From JAJYSO01 sp964579505 (GTDB lineage: Bacteria > Bacteroidota > Bacteroidia > Flavobacteriales > Flavobacteriaceae): DNA of 64,000 nt. Positions 33,865 to 42,515 of this stretch are shown here, in pieces; the stretch's first letter is position 1, and every line of letters starts with the position of its first letter. The stretch spans positions 62,001-126,000 of the forward strand of contig CAZOGC010000001.1 in assembly GCA_964579505.1 (NCBI GenBank), given 5' to 3'. The notes under the pieces are model-generated. The model made no database searches and had not been told where the DNA came from. It saw only the letters and a program-made list of their open reading frames with translations. A program made the position numbers and the translations under genes.

Positions 33865-34914
33865 CTATAATTTTGATAAGAAAGCTAAAGTGTCTACTCC
33901 ATCGGCATAGTCATTGAGTTTTGGGCGTTGAGTTTGCCCAAATTTTATACCATTCCACAATTTATTTTTAGAAACGATGCACTGTATTTGATCTGAATCT
34001 TCTTGTAGTTTTTTGTGTAGGGATTCTAGACTGTCATAGTATTCGTAAAAGAGACAAGCAATGGGCGAAGCGTATTTTTTATCTTCTTTTAAAATGAAAA
34101 AGCCGTTTTCGAGCATTTTAAATTCACTCATCAGGTATACCGCTTTGTTGTAGTCGTAGTTATTGGCGTATTTGTGGCTGTTAATAAGCGGGTTCCACGG
34201 GTAGATAGTTTCAAAAAAAGAGGTGAAGTCGTAATTTTTAGGAACAAAAATTTTAGAAACATTACGGCAACCTAACCCAAAATAACGGAAGAGATCTTCG
34301 CCAAAGTCTTTTAAATCTTCTGGTTTTTCTTCTCCGGTAAAAACCGCTACAGAATTTCTGTTTTTGCGAATGATGCGGGGCTTTTTAGAAAAATAATACT
34401 CAAAATATCGAGCGGTATTGTTACTTCCGGTAGCAATAACGGCGTCAAAATTTTCTAACTTTTCGTCTGTAAATCGAATTGAATCAGAAAGAGAAGCTTC
34501 CTGCGCTATTAAAAACTGCATTAAGCAGGGTGTTAATTGCTTGTCTTTTGATGATTGCTTAATCAGGGCTTTATGTCCGGAAAGTAAGACGCACAACAAA
34601 TCGTGAAATCCTACTAGTGGAATATTTCCGGCCATAATAATAGCCACGGTTTTTGGGGTGATTGCAGAAAAGTCATAGTGAGAGAGCCAAGCGCTGAGGT
34701 TTTCTTCAGTAAGGTTGCTACCCCATTGGTTGAGGTTAAAATAAATATCTTCTTTAGTAAACCAACCGTTGTGAATAATAGCCGCTGTTATCGCTTGGTC
34801 TAGTTGAGAGACAAATACGTTTTCGTCATCGGTATAAAGGGGGTTTTTAGCCGTGTATTTTGTGAGGAATTGCCCGAGTTTTACGAAAGCTTCTTTTCTG
34901 TTATTTAGATTCAT
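33865..34914 (-). CDS. LuxC-like acyl-CoA reductase
   Basis: A 349-residue protein of the LuxC family (aldehyde-dehydrogenase-like fold). Recognisable parts are VAIIMAGNIPLVGFHDLLC, SDSIRFTDEKLENFDAVIATG, and FRYFGLGCRNVSKIFVP, where the Cys is the expected acyl-thioester residue. LuxC enzymes reduce acyl-CoA or acyl-enzyme to aldehyde with NADPH. In Bacteroidota this gene is commonly found next to serC/serA and facing a ferredoxin, as here. There are no luxD or luxE partners, so luminescence is not indicated. A perfect -7 box TAACTTTG lies at 34953-34960. Confidence 0.88.
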   Translation of the reverse strand: MNLNNRKEAFVKLGQFLTKYTAKNPLYTDDENVFVSQLDQAITAAIIHNGWFTKEDIYFNLNQWGSNLTEENLSAWLSHYDFSAITPKTVAIIMAGNIPLVGFHDLLCVLLSGHKALIKQSSKDKQLTPCLMQFLIAQEASLSDSIRFTDEKLENFDAVIATGSNNTARYFEYYFSKKPRIIRKNRNSVAVFTGEEKPEDLKDFGEDLFRYFGLGCRNVSKIFVPKNYDFTSFFETIYPWNPLINSHKYANNYDYNKAVYLMSEFKMLENGFFILKEDKKYASPIACLFYEYYDSLESLHKKLQEDSDQIQCIVSKNKLWNGIKFGQTQRPKLNDYADGVDTLAFLSKL

Positions 34915-34952
34915 TTTATTTTTCTATAAGAAGGATTAGCCCTAAATTTGGA

Positions 34953-34960
34953 CAAAGTTA
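34953..34960 (-). promoter_or_regulatory. -7 promoter box of the luxC-like/ser operon
   Basis: TAACTTTG on the minus strand, about 40 nt upstream of the ATG at 34914. No TTG at standard spacing. Confidence 0.6.
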
Positions 34961-35064
34961 CACAAATTCATGCGTGCCTTGTTTTATGCAGAAAGAAAGG
35001 AATTTGCCTATAAAGCTAAGGGGTTGATTTTGAGAGAAAACAAGAGCCGGTAAAATTACAAAAG

Positions 35065-35421
35065 ATGGCAATTATTATAACAGATGAGTGTATAAATTGT
35101 GGTGCTTGTGAACCCGAATGCCCCAATACGGCTATCTATGAAGGAATGGAGACCTGGCGGTATACAGATGGAACCGAATTAGAAGGCGATGTGGTTTATC
35201 CTAACGGAAAGGAAGTAAATGCTGAAGAAGTACAAGAACCGGTTAGTGATGAGTTTTATTATATTGTGCCGGATAAATGTACAGAGTGCATGGGTTTTCA
35301 CGAAGAGCCACAATGTGCAGCCGTGTGTCCGGTAGATTGTTGTATTCCGGATGAAGATCATGTAGAGTCTGATGAAGAATTGCTGGCTAAACAGGCGTTT
35401 ATGCACCCCAGTGAACAGTAA
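35065..35421 (+). CDS. 2[4Fe-4S] dicluster ferredoxin
   Basis: A 118-residue ferredoxin. The first cluster motif is CINCGACEPECPNTAIYEG at residues 10-28; the second is spread over CTECMGFHEEPQCAAVCPVDCC (about 73-94), with an 8-residue insertion between the second and third Cys as in the YfhL/Allochromatium type. An acidic segment joins them and an acidic tail ends the protein. It is a low-potential electron carrier. It is divergent from the luxC-like gene by 150 bp, which suggests a shared process, but its redox partner is not proven. Confidence 0.95.
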   Translation: MAIIITDECINCGACEPECPNTAIYEGMETWRYTDGTELEGDVVYPNGKEVNAEEVQEPVSDEFYYIVPDKCTECMGFHEEPQCAAVCPVDCCIPDEDHVESDEELLAKQAFMHPSEQ

Positions 35422-35781
35422 TATTTTTGTTTTTTGTAAATACTTCCCAATACTTTTTACGGTAGCTTTTTCTGTGCCTTCAACGCCTTTTTTGATAGTA
35501 AGCTCAAAGCTGTTGTTTGTCTGTATAATGTATTTAGGCATGGTATGTTTTAGAGGTTAAGTTTACAACTATTCTGAGCTATTTCCAAACATGTATGTAG
35601 TATTCTGCGATGATGTAATTATAGAGGGAAAATAATATCTTGCATAATAAACTCTATAACAAAAGAGATTTTTAGCTATAGTTTTACCATTCATCTACAC
35701 AAAACCACCATTGGTCGAAAAATCATTTTTACAAGATAGAACATCTCGTACTTTTGACGTGTAATTATAAAATAATAGTTG
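35422..35781. other. Spacer between ferredoxin and LiaF-like genes
   Basis: On the minus strand an ATG at 35541 opens a frame whose first 39 codons look protein-like (MPKYIIQTNNSFELTIKKGV...). It then runs antisense into the ferredoxin gene. A one-base shift in the A-rich tract near 35423 would end it at 35399. It may be a small or decayed gene; support is weak. The -7 box TACTTTTG at 35749-35756 belongs to the next gene. Nothing else recognised. Confidence 0.3.
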
Positions 35782-36609
35782 ATGAAACCTGATGATAAAT
35801 CTACACAACCTCAGCAAGAAGAATCTGCTCAATCTTCTTCAGTATATGACAAAAACTACCAAAAACGCCGACGATATGGGGCATTAATTTTGGTTTTTAT
35901 AGGCGTGCTATGGCTGTTAAAAGAGCTGCCGATTAATATTCCTGACTGGCTATTTTCTTGGGAAATATTTATTATTGGCATTGGTCTGCTTCTTGGGTTT
36001 AGACGCAACTTTAAAGGAGCCAGTTGGTTTATATTGATTATTATAGGAGGAGCTTTTCTTTTAAAAGATCTCTTTGTTCCTGATCAATATGACAATATAA
36101 TTGGTCCGGTAATATTTATTGTAGCAGGGTTATTTTTCTTTGTTTTTAGAAATAGACAACGGCACGCCTATGCTTCTGTTGCTTCGTTTAAAGAGGCAAG
36201 AACACGCAAAAAACAAGCTGATGTACAATCTGAAGACAAAAAGGAGAAGGCAGCGTCTGCGTACAACGATGATTTTTTGCGCATAGAAAACGCTTTTAGC
36301 GGGGTTAAACGTACCATTATCTCTAAAAATTTTCAAGGTGGGGTTGTTAGAAACATTTTTGGAGGCGTTAAATTAAACTTCTTGCAATCTACCATAATAA
36401 ATACGGCAACACTCAGAATTGAAAATGGTTTTGGGGGAGTAGTGCTCGTAGTTCCTTCAGATTGGGAAGTTATACCTGAAGTAGGAACCATCTTTGGCGG
36501 AATAGAAGATAGTAGAACTTTTCAATCATCTCAAGAAGGAACCCGTAAGCGATTAATTTTACGTGGAGAATCTATCTTTGGCGGGCTCGAGATAAAAAAC
36601 TTTGACTAA
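35782..36609 (+). CDS. LiaF-like membrane protein (DUF5668 plus LiaF C-terminal domain)
   Basis: A 275-residue protein. Polar N-terminus, then four membrane helices (about 33-125: GALILVFIGVLWLLKELP, FIIGIGLLLGF, WFILIIIGGAFLL, VIFIVAGLFFFVF), a charged linker, and a repetitive beta-rich C-terminal domain (about 165-275) with repeated FGGV/FGGI units (RNIFGGVKLNF, NGFGGVVLVVP, GTIFGGIED, ESIFGGLEI). This is the layout of LiaF/YvqF, which in Firmicutes inhibits the LiaSR envelope-stress system. Here it starts a run with a LytS kinase and a LytTR regulator, so a similar gatekeeper role is a reasonable inference. ATG at 35782 is preferred to the TTG three bases earlier. Confidence 0.85.
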   Translation: MKPDDKSTQPQQEESAQSSSVYDKNYQKRRRYGALILVFIGVLWLLKELPINIPDWLFSWEIFIIGIGLLLGFRRNFKGASWFILIIIGGAFLLKDLFVPDQYDNIIGPVIFIVAGLFFFVFRNRQRHAYASVASFKEARTRKKQADVQSEDKKEKAASAYNDDFLRIENAFSGVKRTIISKNFQGGVVRNIFGGVKLNFLQSTIINTATLRIENGFGGVVLVVPSDWEVIPEVGTIFGGIEDSRTFQSSQEGTRKRLILRGESIFGGLEIKNFD

Positions 36610-36628
36610 CAGGTACACAGAACGCATT

Positions 36629-37687
36629 ATGATAAATTCCGTTTTTAGCCACAAAGTCAACCGCCAAATATTTTGGTTGTTTTGGGGAGTTACTTTTGTA
36701 ATAATTATAGAGTTATTGCAAGTAGTGTACGGATTTTCGGGAAGAATTGCAGCGGTAGACGGGTTGGTCACTATCGGTTTAATTATATTGAGTATTGCAC
36801 TTATCAGCCAAAGTGTACTGACTAAAGAAGGAGCGTCGTATAAGATTTTTCCGCTTCTAATTATCATTTTGCTGGCTACTGCTGCTTGTGGAGGGATTGA
36901 TTATTATATACTAGAAGCTATTTATAGAGACCAGCCGGTTTATACTTCCTTTCTACGTGCTTCTTTGCCTTTTAGAATATTTTTAATATGGATCTTGATT
37001 TGTGCTTTTGTGTTCATGAATTTTTTGTGGAATAGAGCTTCTGCTCAAAATAGTTTGCAGACCCGTAAAGATGCATTAGAAAAGATGGCAAAAGAAGCTG
37101 AACTCAATAAAATATATAGACAATTTCAACCTCATTTTATTTTTAATTGTCTAAACACGATTCAAGTTTTAATAGAAACACAACCCGAACAAGCAGAAAA
37201 AACCGTGCAAAATCTATCTGACTTTTTAAGAGGAAGCATACAACGAAAACAAGAAGATAGAATCGTATTGGCTGCAGAAATGGAACATCTGGCATTGTAT
37301 CTAGCTATTGAAAAAATACGTTTTGGTGATCGGCTTATTTCGCAAATAGACGTTACAGAAAGAGCTGAAAGCATGCAGCTTCCGCCGTTAATTTTACAAC
37401 CATTGATAGAAAATGCCATTAAATTTGGATTATACGGAACCGTAGATCAAGTAAAGATACAATGTGTTGTTTCTGACAAAGATGAAAATTTGAAAATAAA
37501 AATTACTAATCCGTTTGATGAAGATGCACAACCTCCCAAAGGAACCGGATATGGTTTGCACAGCGTTCAACGAAGACTGTATTTAATTTTTGGCAGACAA
37601 GATTTGTTGCAGACCACTACAGAAAACCATATTTTTACCGTACAACTCACTATTCCACAGTATTATGATAAAAGCACTCGTAATTGA
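36629..37687 (+). CDS. LytS-like sensor histidine kinase (partner of the LiaF-like protein)
   Basis: A 352-residue kinase with four N-terminal membrane helices and almost no extracytoplasmic domain, so it probably senses within the membrane or through a partner. The kinase part has the acceptor His in YRQFQPHFIFNCLNTIQVL (about residue 172), followed by LAIEKIRFGDRL and LILQPLIENAIKFGL (N-box), with a short G-box GTGYGLHSVQRRL. The frame extends nine codons upstream to a TTG; ATG 36629 is 19 nt after the LiaF-like stop. Its 3' end overlaps the regulator gene by 23 nt, indicating coupled translation. Confidence 0.9.
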   Translation: MINSVFSHKVNRQIFWLFWGVTFVIIIELLQVVYGFSGRIAAVDGLVTIGLIILSIALISQSVLTKEGASYKIFPLLIIILLATAACGGIDYYILEAIYRDQPVYTSFLRASLPFRIFLIWILICAFVFMNFLWNRASAQNSLQTRKDALEKMAKEAELNKIYRQFQPHFIFNCLNTIQVLIETQPEQAEKTVQNLSDFLRGSIQRKQEDRIVLAAEMEHLALYLAIEKIRFGDRLISQIDVTERAESMQLPPLILQPLIENAIKFGLYGTVDQVKIQCVVSDKDENLKIKITNPFDEDAQPPKGTGYGLHSVQRRLYLIFGRQDLLQTTTENHIFTVQLTIPQYYDKSTRN

Positions 37688-38393
37688 TGACGAACATTTG
37701 GCGCGTCAAAACCTTAAAATGCGTTTAAAAAGCTTTCCTGAAATTGATGTAGTAGCTGAATGTGCAAATGGGTTTGAAGGCTATAAAGCTATTGCCGAAT
37801 ACCAACCGGACTTAATCTTTTTAGATATACAAATGCCTAAAATTAATGGATTTGAGTTGTTAGAGATGATAGAAAACCCTCCGATGGTTATTTTTTCTAC
37901 CGCTTATGACGAGTACGCTTTAAAAGCTTTTGAAGCCGGAGCAATAGACTATTTACTAAAACCTTTTTCTAAGCAACGCCTTCAAGATGCCATAGAAAAA
38001 TGTTTGAAAAACGTCCAGCAAGTACAACAAAAATTGGCAAGTTTTTCGGCAACTTTACCACATAGAAAAGATAGAATAGTGGTGAAGGATAGAGGTGAAA
38101 TACGAATTATTCCGGTAGATAAAATTAGGTATATCGAGGCCGATGAAGACTATGTAAAAATACATACAGAAACCAAAACTCATCTCAAAAAAACCACCAT
38201 GCAAAGGCTAGAAGATACATTAGAGGCAAAACAGTTTGTGCGTGTGCATCGCTCATTTTTACTCAATCTAAAATATTTGACAAAGATTGAGCCTTATGGC
38301 AAGAATAATCACATGGGCTTATTAAAAGACAAGGCACGTATTCCTATCAGTCGGTCAGGATATGCTTTGCTGCGCCAACAATTAGATATTTAA
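37665..38393 (+). CDS. LytTR-family response regulator (LiaF-like operon)
   Basis: A 242-residue regulator: receiver domain with DDE (8-10), Asp54 in FLDIQMPK, STAYDEYALKAF and LLKPFSKQR; then LytTR DNA-binding domain (about 138-240) with IRYIEADEDYVKIHT and FVRVHRSFLLNLKYLTKIEP. The ATG at 37665 lies inside the kinase gene. A longer frame to 37590 would be entirely overlap and is rejected. It is distantly related to the 24072 regulator (same family, modest similarity), yet the same 334-bp element follows both genes 3-4 nt after the stop. Confidence 0.94.
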   Translation: MIKALVIDDEHLARQNLKMRLKSFPEIDVVAECANGFEGYKAIAEYQPDLIFLDIQMPKINGFELLEMIENPPMVIFSTAYDEYALKAFEAGAIDYLLKPFSKQRLQDAIEKCLKNVQQVQQKLASFSATLPHRKDRIVVKDRGEIRIIPVDKIRYIEADEDYVKIHTETKTHLKKTTMQRLEDTLEAKQFVRVHRSFLLNLKYLTKIEPYGKNNHMGLLKDKARIPISRSGYALLRQQLDI

Positions 38394-38396
38394 CAA

Positions 38397-38730
38397 CAAT
38401 AGCGTCCAAAACGTTTTTCAGAAATCTCTGCAAAACCTTTGTATACTTTGTTCTTGAGTGATTTTAGCATTGAAGAGATTGTTTTTGAAAGTTTTACTTC
38501 TTTTGGCCTATCGAAAATATATCGTAAAATTTGAAGTGAAAATACCGTAAAATTTTAGGCTGTTCGAGCTGGATGTATTTTTATACTGATCTGAATTTCA
38601 GTAGCGAGTTCCTAAAATTTAGGTGTTGAACGATAAATTTAGATATAGTTTCGTAAGCCTAGATTTTTTTGGTTCGTTTTTTCATCAATGGAAAAAATGA
38701 ACAACATAAACATTTAGGACAGTATTGATT
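38397..38730 (+). repeat. 334-bp duplicated intergenic element, copy B
   Basis: Copy of 24835-25168, same orientation, about 97% identical without gaps, starting 3 nt after the stop of the second LytTR gene and ending 27 bp before the purL stop. The central and right part is identical to copy A apart from one base at 38723. The left part differs at nine positions. On the minus strand a frame is open across the left third; in this copy it ends at a TAA overlapping the regulator's stop region. No separate terminator was found between this copy and purL. Confidence 0.9.
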
Positions 38731-38756
38731 TAACAACCTATTTTTATCGTCTATAA

Positions 38757-41700
38757 TTACTTGTTGTTCTGTTTTTCTAACCATTTGCGTGCATTTACAA
38801 AAGCCTCTAACCAAGGAGTTACCTCATCGTGTCGACCTTTGGGATAATGGGCCCAATTCCATTGAAAAGTAGACCGTTCTAAGTGCGGCATAGTTACTAA
38901 GTGCCTACCGGTGTCATCACACAAAAAGGCTGCATTGTAATCAGATCCGTTAGGGTTGGCCGGGTATTGCTCATACCCGTATTTTCCTACAATGTTGTAG
39001 CGGTCTTCTGCATAGGGTAAATAGAATTTTCCTTCTCCGTGTGCAGCCCAGATTCCTAGTCTGCTTCCGGCCAGTGTAGAAAGCATAACCGATTTGTTTT
39101 CAGGAATCTCAATAGACGTAAAGGTGCATTCAAATTTATGCGAGTCGTTAAACAACATTTTGGGTTTTTCATGATGATCCGGGTTGATGAGTCCCAGCTC
39201 GATAAATAACTGACAGCCGTTACAAACGCCTAAACTCAAGGTGTCTTTGCGTTGAAAGAAATTTTTAAGAGCAGTATTGGCTTTGTTATTATACAAAAAT
39301 GCGCCGGCCCAACCTTTGGCACTCCCCAACACGTCACTGTTAGAAAAACCACCTACTGCGGCAATAAATTGAATGTCTTCTAAGGTTTCTCTTCCGGCAG
39401 TAAGATCCGTCATATGAACGTCTTTTACGTCAAAACCGGCTAGGTGCATGGCACGTGCCATTTCGCGTTCTGAATTAGAGCCTTTTTCGCGCAGAATAGC
39501 CGCTTTTATACGAGGTTTTCGAGCGTCTATCGGTGGTAACTCTCCGGTAAAATGTTTTGGAAATTGAAACTTTAACGGAATCTTTTTGTAATTTTCAAAA
39601 CGCTCTTTTGCTTTTGCCTTTCCACTCTGTTTTTTGTCTAGCAAGTAAGATGTTTCCATCCAAATATCGCGTAGGCGTTCAATCTCGAAAGTAAACTCGT
39701 TTTTGTGGTTGCTAATTGTTAATTCACTACCCGAAGTAACTTCTCCTATCTTGAAAAACTCAACTTCAGCATGGGTTAAGGCTTTTTCTACAGATTGGTT
39801 ATTGGCGGCTTGAAAAACGATTCCTGCATTTTCATTAAACAGTAATTTTACAGAATCGCTTTCGTCTAAGCCCGTTAAATCGAGGGCTGCCCCTAAATCG
39901 TTTTCGGCAAAACACATTTCGAGCAGGGTGGTAATTAATCCACCGGAAGCTACATCGTGCCCGGCAACAATTTTGTCTTCCCTAATTAGTTGTTGTACGG
40001 TATTAAAAGCTTTTTTGACATATTTACTGTAGCGAACAGTAGGCGCATCGTTGCCAATTTTGTTGAGTATTTGCCCCAGTGAAGAGCCCCCTAGTTTAAA
40101 GGTGTCTTGAGAGAAGTTGAGGTAGTAAATAGCTCCGCTCTCTTTTTGAAAAACCGGTTCTACTACGCGCCGAATATCATCACAATGTCCGGCTGCCGAG
40201 ATAATAACGGTACCCGGAGCCAGCACTTCTTTATCCGGATATTTTTGTTTCATAGACAACGAATCTTTTCCGGTAGGAATGTTGATGCCTAGTTGAATAG
40301 CGTAGTTAGATAACCCTTCTACAGCTTCGTATAACCTAAAATCTTCTCCGGGGTTGTTGCAGGGCCACATCCAATTGGCAGAAAGCGAAATAGCTTTCAA
40401 ACCATCTTTTAGCGGCGCCCAAATAATATTGGTCAACGCTTCTGTAAGCGAATTGCGGGAGCCTGAAACGGCGTCTATAAGTCCGGTGATGGGGGAGTGT
40501 CCAACCGAGGTAGCAATACCTTCTTTTCCTTTGTAGTCTATAGCCATTACTCCGCAGTCGTTAAGCGGTAGTTGAAGAGCGCCAACGGTTTGCTGTTTGG
40601 CCACGCGACCGGAAACGCATCGGTCTACTTTATTGGTTAGCCAGTCTTTACAGGCTACGGCCTCTAGCTTTAATACCTGTTCAAGATACGTGTGAATTTT
40701 TGCTGGTTCGTATTTTATTTCAGCATAAGAATGAACCACTTTTTGGTCTTTCATGACGGTTTTAGGCGAGTTACCAAACATGTCTTTTAAGGCCAAATCA
40801 ATGGGTTTTTCTCCATTTTTACCACTTTCAAAACGAAAATTTTTGTCACCGGTAACATGCCCTACACTATACATAGGTGAACGTTCACGATCGGCTACGG
40901 CTTTGAGAATTTTCATGTTTTTTTTGGCAATGAGCAAGCCCATGCGTTCTTGCGATTCATTTCCGATAATTTCTTTAGCCGATAAGGTGGCATCACCTAC
41001 CGGAAGATTATCTAAAGCAATTTGCCCCCCTGTGTCTTCTACCAATTCGCTTAGACAGTTTAGGTGGCCGCCTGCTCCGTGGTCGTGTACAGAGATAATG
41101 GGATTATCGTCACGTTCAACCATTCCGCGAATGGCATTAGCCGCCCGTTTTTGCATTTCCGGATTGGCACGTTGTATGGCATTGATCTCTAAATTAGCCT
41201 CAGTCTCTCCGGTATCTGCAGATGAAACAGCAGCGCCTCCCATACCAATGCGGTAATTTTCTCCCCCTAAAACTACAATCTGGTCGCCTTTTTGAGGTAC
41301 GGCTTTTAGCGCTTGGTTTGCTTTTCCGTACCCAATTCCTCCAGCCTGCATAATGGTTTTGTCGTAACCGAGGAGTTGCCCGTCTTCTTCGTGTTCAAAA
41401 GTGAGAATAGAACCACAAATTAGGGGTTGTCCAAATTTGTTTCCAAAATCTGATGCGCCGTTAGAGGCTTTTATCAAAATATCTAACGGGGTTTGGTACA
41501 GCCATTTTCTTTCGTGCATCGCTTTTTCAAAAGCTAAAGGTTTAGTGCGTTCTAATCGGCTGTAAGAGGTCATGTAAACAGCGGTTCCGGCTAGGGGTAA
41601 AGCGCCTTTTCCGCCGGCCAGTCTATCGCGAATTTCGCCACCGCTGCCGGTAGCTGCCCCGTTAAATGGTTCTACCGTGGTAGGAAAGTTATGTGTTTCG

Positions 41701-42437
41701 GCTTTTAAAGAAATAACCGATTCAAAATCTTTGTTTTTGTAGTAAGCAGCAGTATCGGCTCTTTCGGGAGCAAATTGTTCTACTATGGGGCCTTTTAAGA
41801 AAGCTACGTTGTCTTTATAGGCAGAAACAATATTGTTGGGGTTTGTTTCAGAAGTTTTTTTGATGAGCTTAAAGAGCGAAGAAGGTTTCTCTTCTCCGTT
41901 TAAGATAAAGGTACCGTTAAATATTTTGTGGCGACAGTGTTCTGAATTGACTTGTGAAAAACCAAACACCTCAGAGTCGGTTAGCGGTCGCCCTAATTTT
42001 TTAGATAATCCGTGTAAATAAAAGATTTCATCTTCGCTTAAAGACAATCCTTCTTGTTGGTTGTACGCTTCAATGTCTTCAATGTCTATGATTCCTTCGG
42101 GCTGCCGGTCTATGGTAAAACAGGTCTGGTCTAAGGCGGTAAATTTTTCAGAAAGCATCGGATCAAACGCACCCGGATAAGCTGCTTCCGCATAAAATTC
42201 TTCTATCCGTACAATACCCTCAATGTTCATGTTTTGGGTAATTTCTACCGCATTGGTACTCCACGGAGAAACCATCGTGGCACGTGGACCAATAAAGTTT
42301 CCGGTAATTTTTTTGCGCTCTATTTGTGAAGCATTTCCGAAGAGCCAATAGAGTTTTTGAAGGTTTTCGGCAGAAAGGGAGCTGTTTGTCTGTACAGCAT
42401 AAATCAATTTTTGGGGATTTCCGAAGAAGAGAATCAT
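38757..42437 (-). CDS. purL: Phosphoribosylformylglycinamidine synthase, large single-chain form
   Basis: A 1226-residue FGAM synthase, the long form that fuses PurS-, PurL- and PurQ-like parts. Visible parts: the N-terminal PurS-like domain, the linker with HGLSKKLGRPLTDSEVFGF, the ATP site around SLKAETHNFPTTVEPFNGAATG and GGEIRD, a second AIRS-type half, and a C-terminal glutaminase with Cys in LGVCNGCQLF and His-Glu in MPHLERS. It makes FGAM from FGAR, glutamine and ATP in purine synthesis. It has a -7 box TAACTTTG (42466-42473) and is divergent from the phosphohexomutase gene. Confidence 0.98.
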   Translation of the reverse strand: MILFFGNPQKLIYAVQTNSSLSAENLQKLYWLFGNASQIERKKITGNFIGPRATMVSPWSTNAVEITQNMNIEGIVRIEEFYAEAAYPGAFDPMLSEKFTALDQTCFTIDRQPEGIIDIEDIEAYNQQEGLSLSEDEIFYLHGLSKKLGRPLTDSEVFGFSQVNSEHCRHKIFNGTFILNGEEKPSSLFKLIKKTSETNPNNIVSAYKDNVAFLKGPIVEQFAPERADTAAYYKNKDFESVISLKAETHNFPTTVEPFNGAATGSGGEIRDRLAGGKGALPLAGTAVYMTSYSRLERTKPLAFEKAMHERKWLYQTPLDILIKASNGASDFGNKFGQPLICGSILTFEHEEDGQLLGYDKTIMQAGGIGYGKANQALKAVPQKGDQIVVLGGENYRIGMGGAAVSSADTGETEANLEINAIQRANPEMQKRAANAIRGMVERDDNPIISVHDHGAGGHLNCLSELVEDTGGQIALDNLPVGDATLSAKEIIGNESQERMGLLIAKKNMKILKAVADRERSPMYSVGHVTGDKNFRFESGKNGEKPIDLALKDMFGNSPKTVMKDQKVVHSYAEIKYEPAKIHTYLEQVLKLEAVACKDWLTNKVDRCVSGRVAKQQTVGALQLPLNDCGVMAIDYKGKEGIATSVGHSPITGLIDAVSGSRNSLTEALTNIIWAPLKDGLKAISLSANWMWPCNNPGEDFRLYEAVEGLSNYAIQLGINIPTGKDSLSMKQKYPDKEVLAPGTVIISAAGHCDDIRRVVEPVFQKESGAIYYLNFSQDTFKLGGSSLGQILNKIGNDAPTVRYSKYVKKAFNTVQQLIREDKIVAGHDVASGGLITTLLEMCFAENDLGAALDLTGLDESDSVKLLFNENAGIVFQAANNQSVEKALTHAEVEFFKIGEVTSGSELTISNHKNEFTFEIERLRDIWMETSYLLDKKQSGKAKAKERFENYKKIPLKFQFPKHFTGELPPIDARKPRIKAAILREKGSNSEREMARAMHLAGFDVKDVHMTDLTAGRETLEDIQFIAAVGGFSNSDVLGSAKGWAGAFLYNNKANTALKNFFQRKDTLSLGVCNGCQLFIELGLINPDHHEKPKMLFNDSHKFECTFTSIEIPENKSVMLSTLAGSRLGIWAAHGEGKFYLPYAEDRYNIVGKYGYEQYPANPNGSDYNAAFLCDDTGRHLVTMPHLERSTFQWNWAHYPKGRHDEVTPWLEAFVNARKWLEKQNNK

Positions 42438-42465
42438 AGGGTTAGAATTGAATTGCTATGAGGTG

Positions 42466-42497
42466 CAAAGTTAATTCTTTATTTATAGTTACTTTTG
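42466..42497. promoter_or_regulatory. Divergent -7 boxes for purL and the phosphohexomutase gene
   Basis: Minus-strand TAACTTTG (42473-42466) serves purL; plus-strand TACTTTTG (42490-42497) serves the 42516 gene. The boxes are only 16 bp apart, so the two polymerase footprints overlap and initiation may be mutually exclusive. Confidence 0.6.
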
Positions 42498-42515
42498 CGT
42501 TCTAAACTAAATTTT

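Noticed and set aside
33865..34914. Luminescence operon
   Set aside because: Only the LuxC-like reductase is present; luxA, luxB, luxD and luxE are absent.
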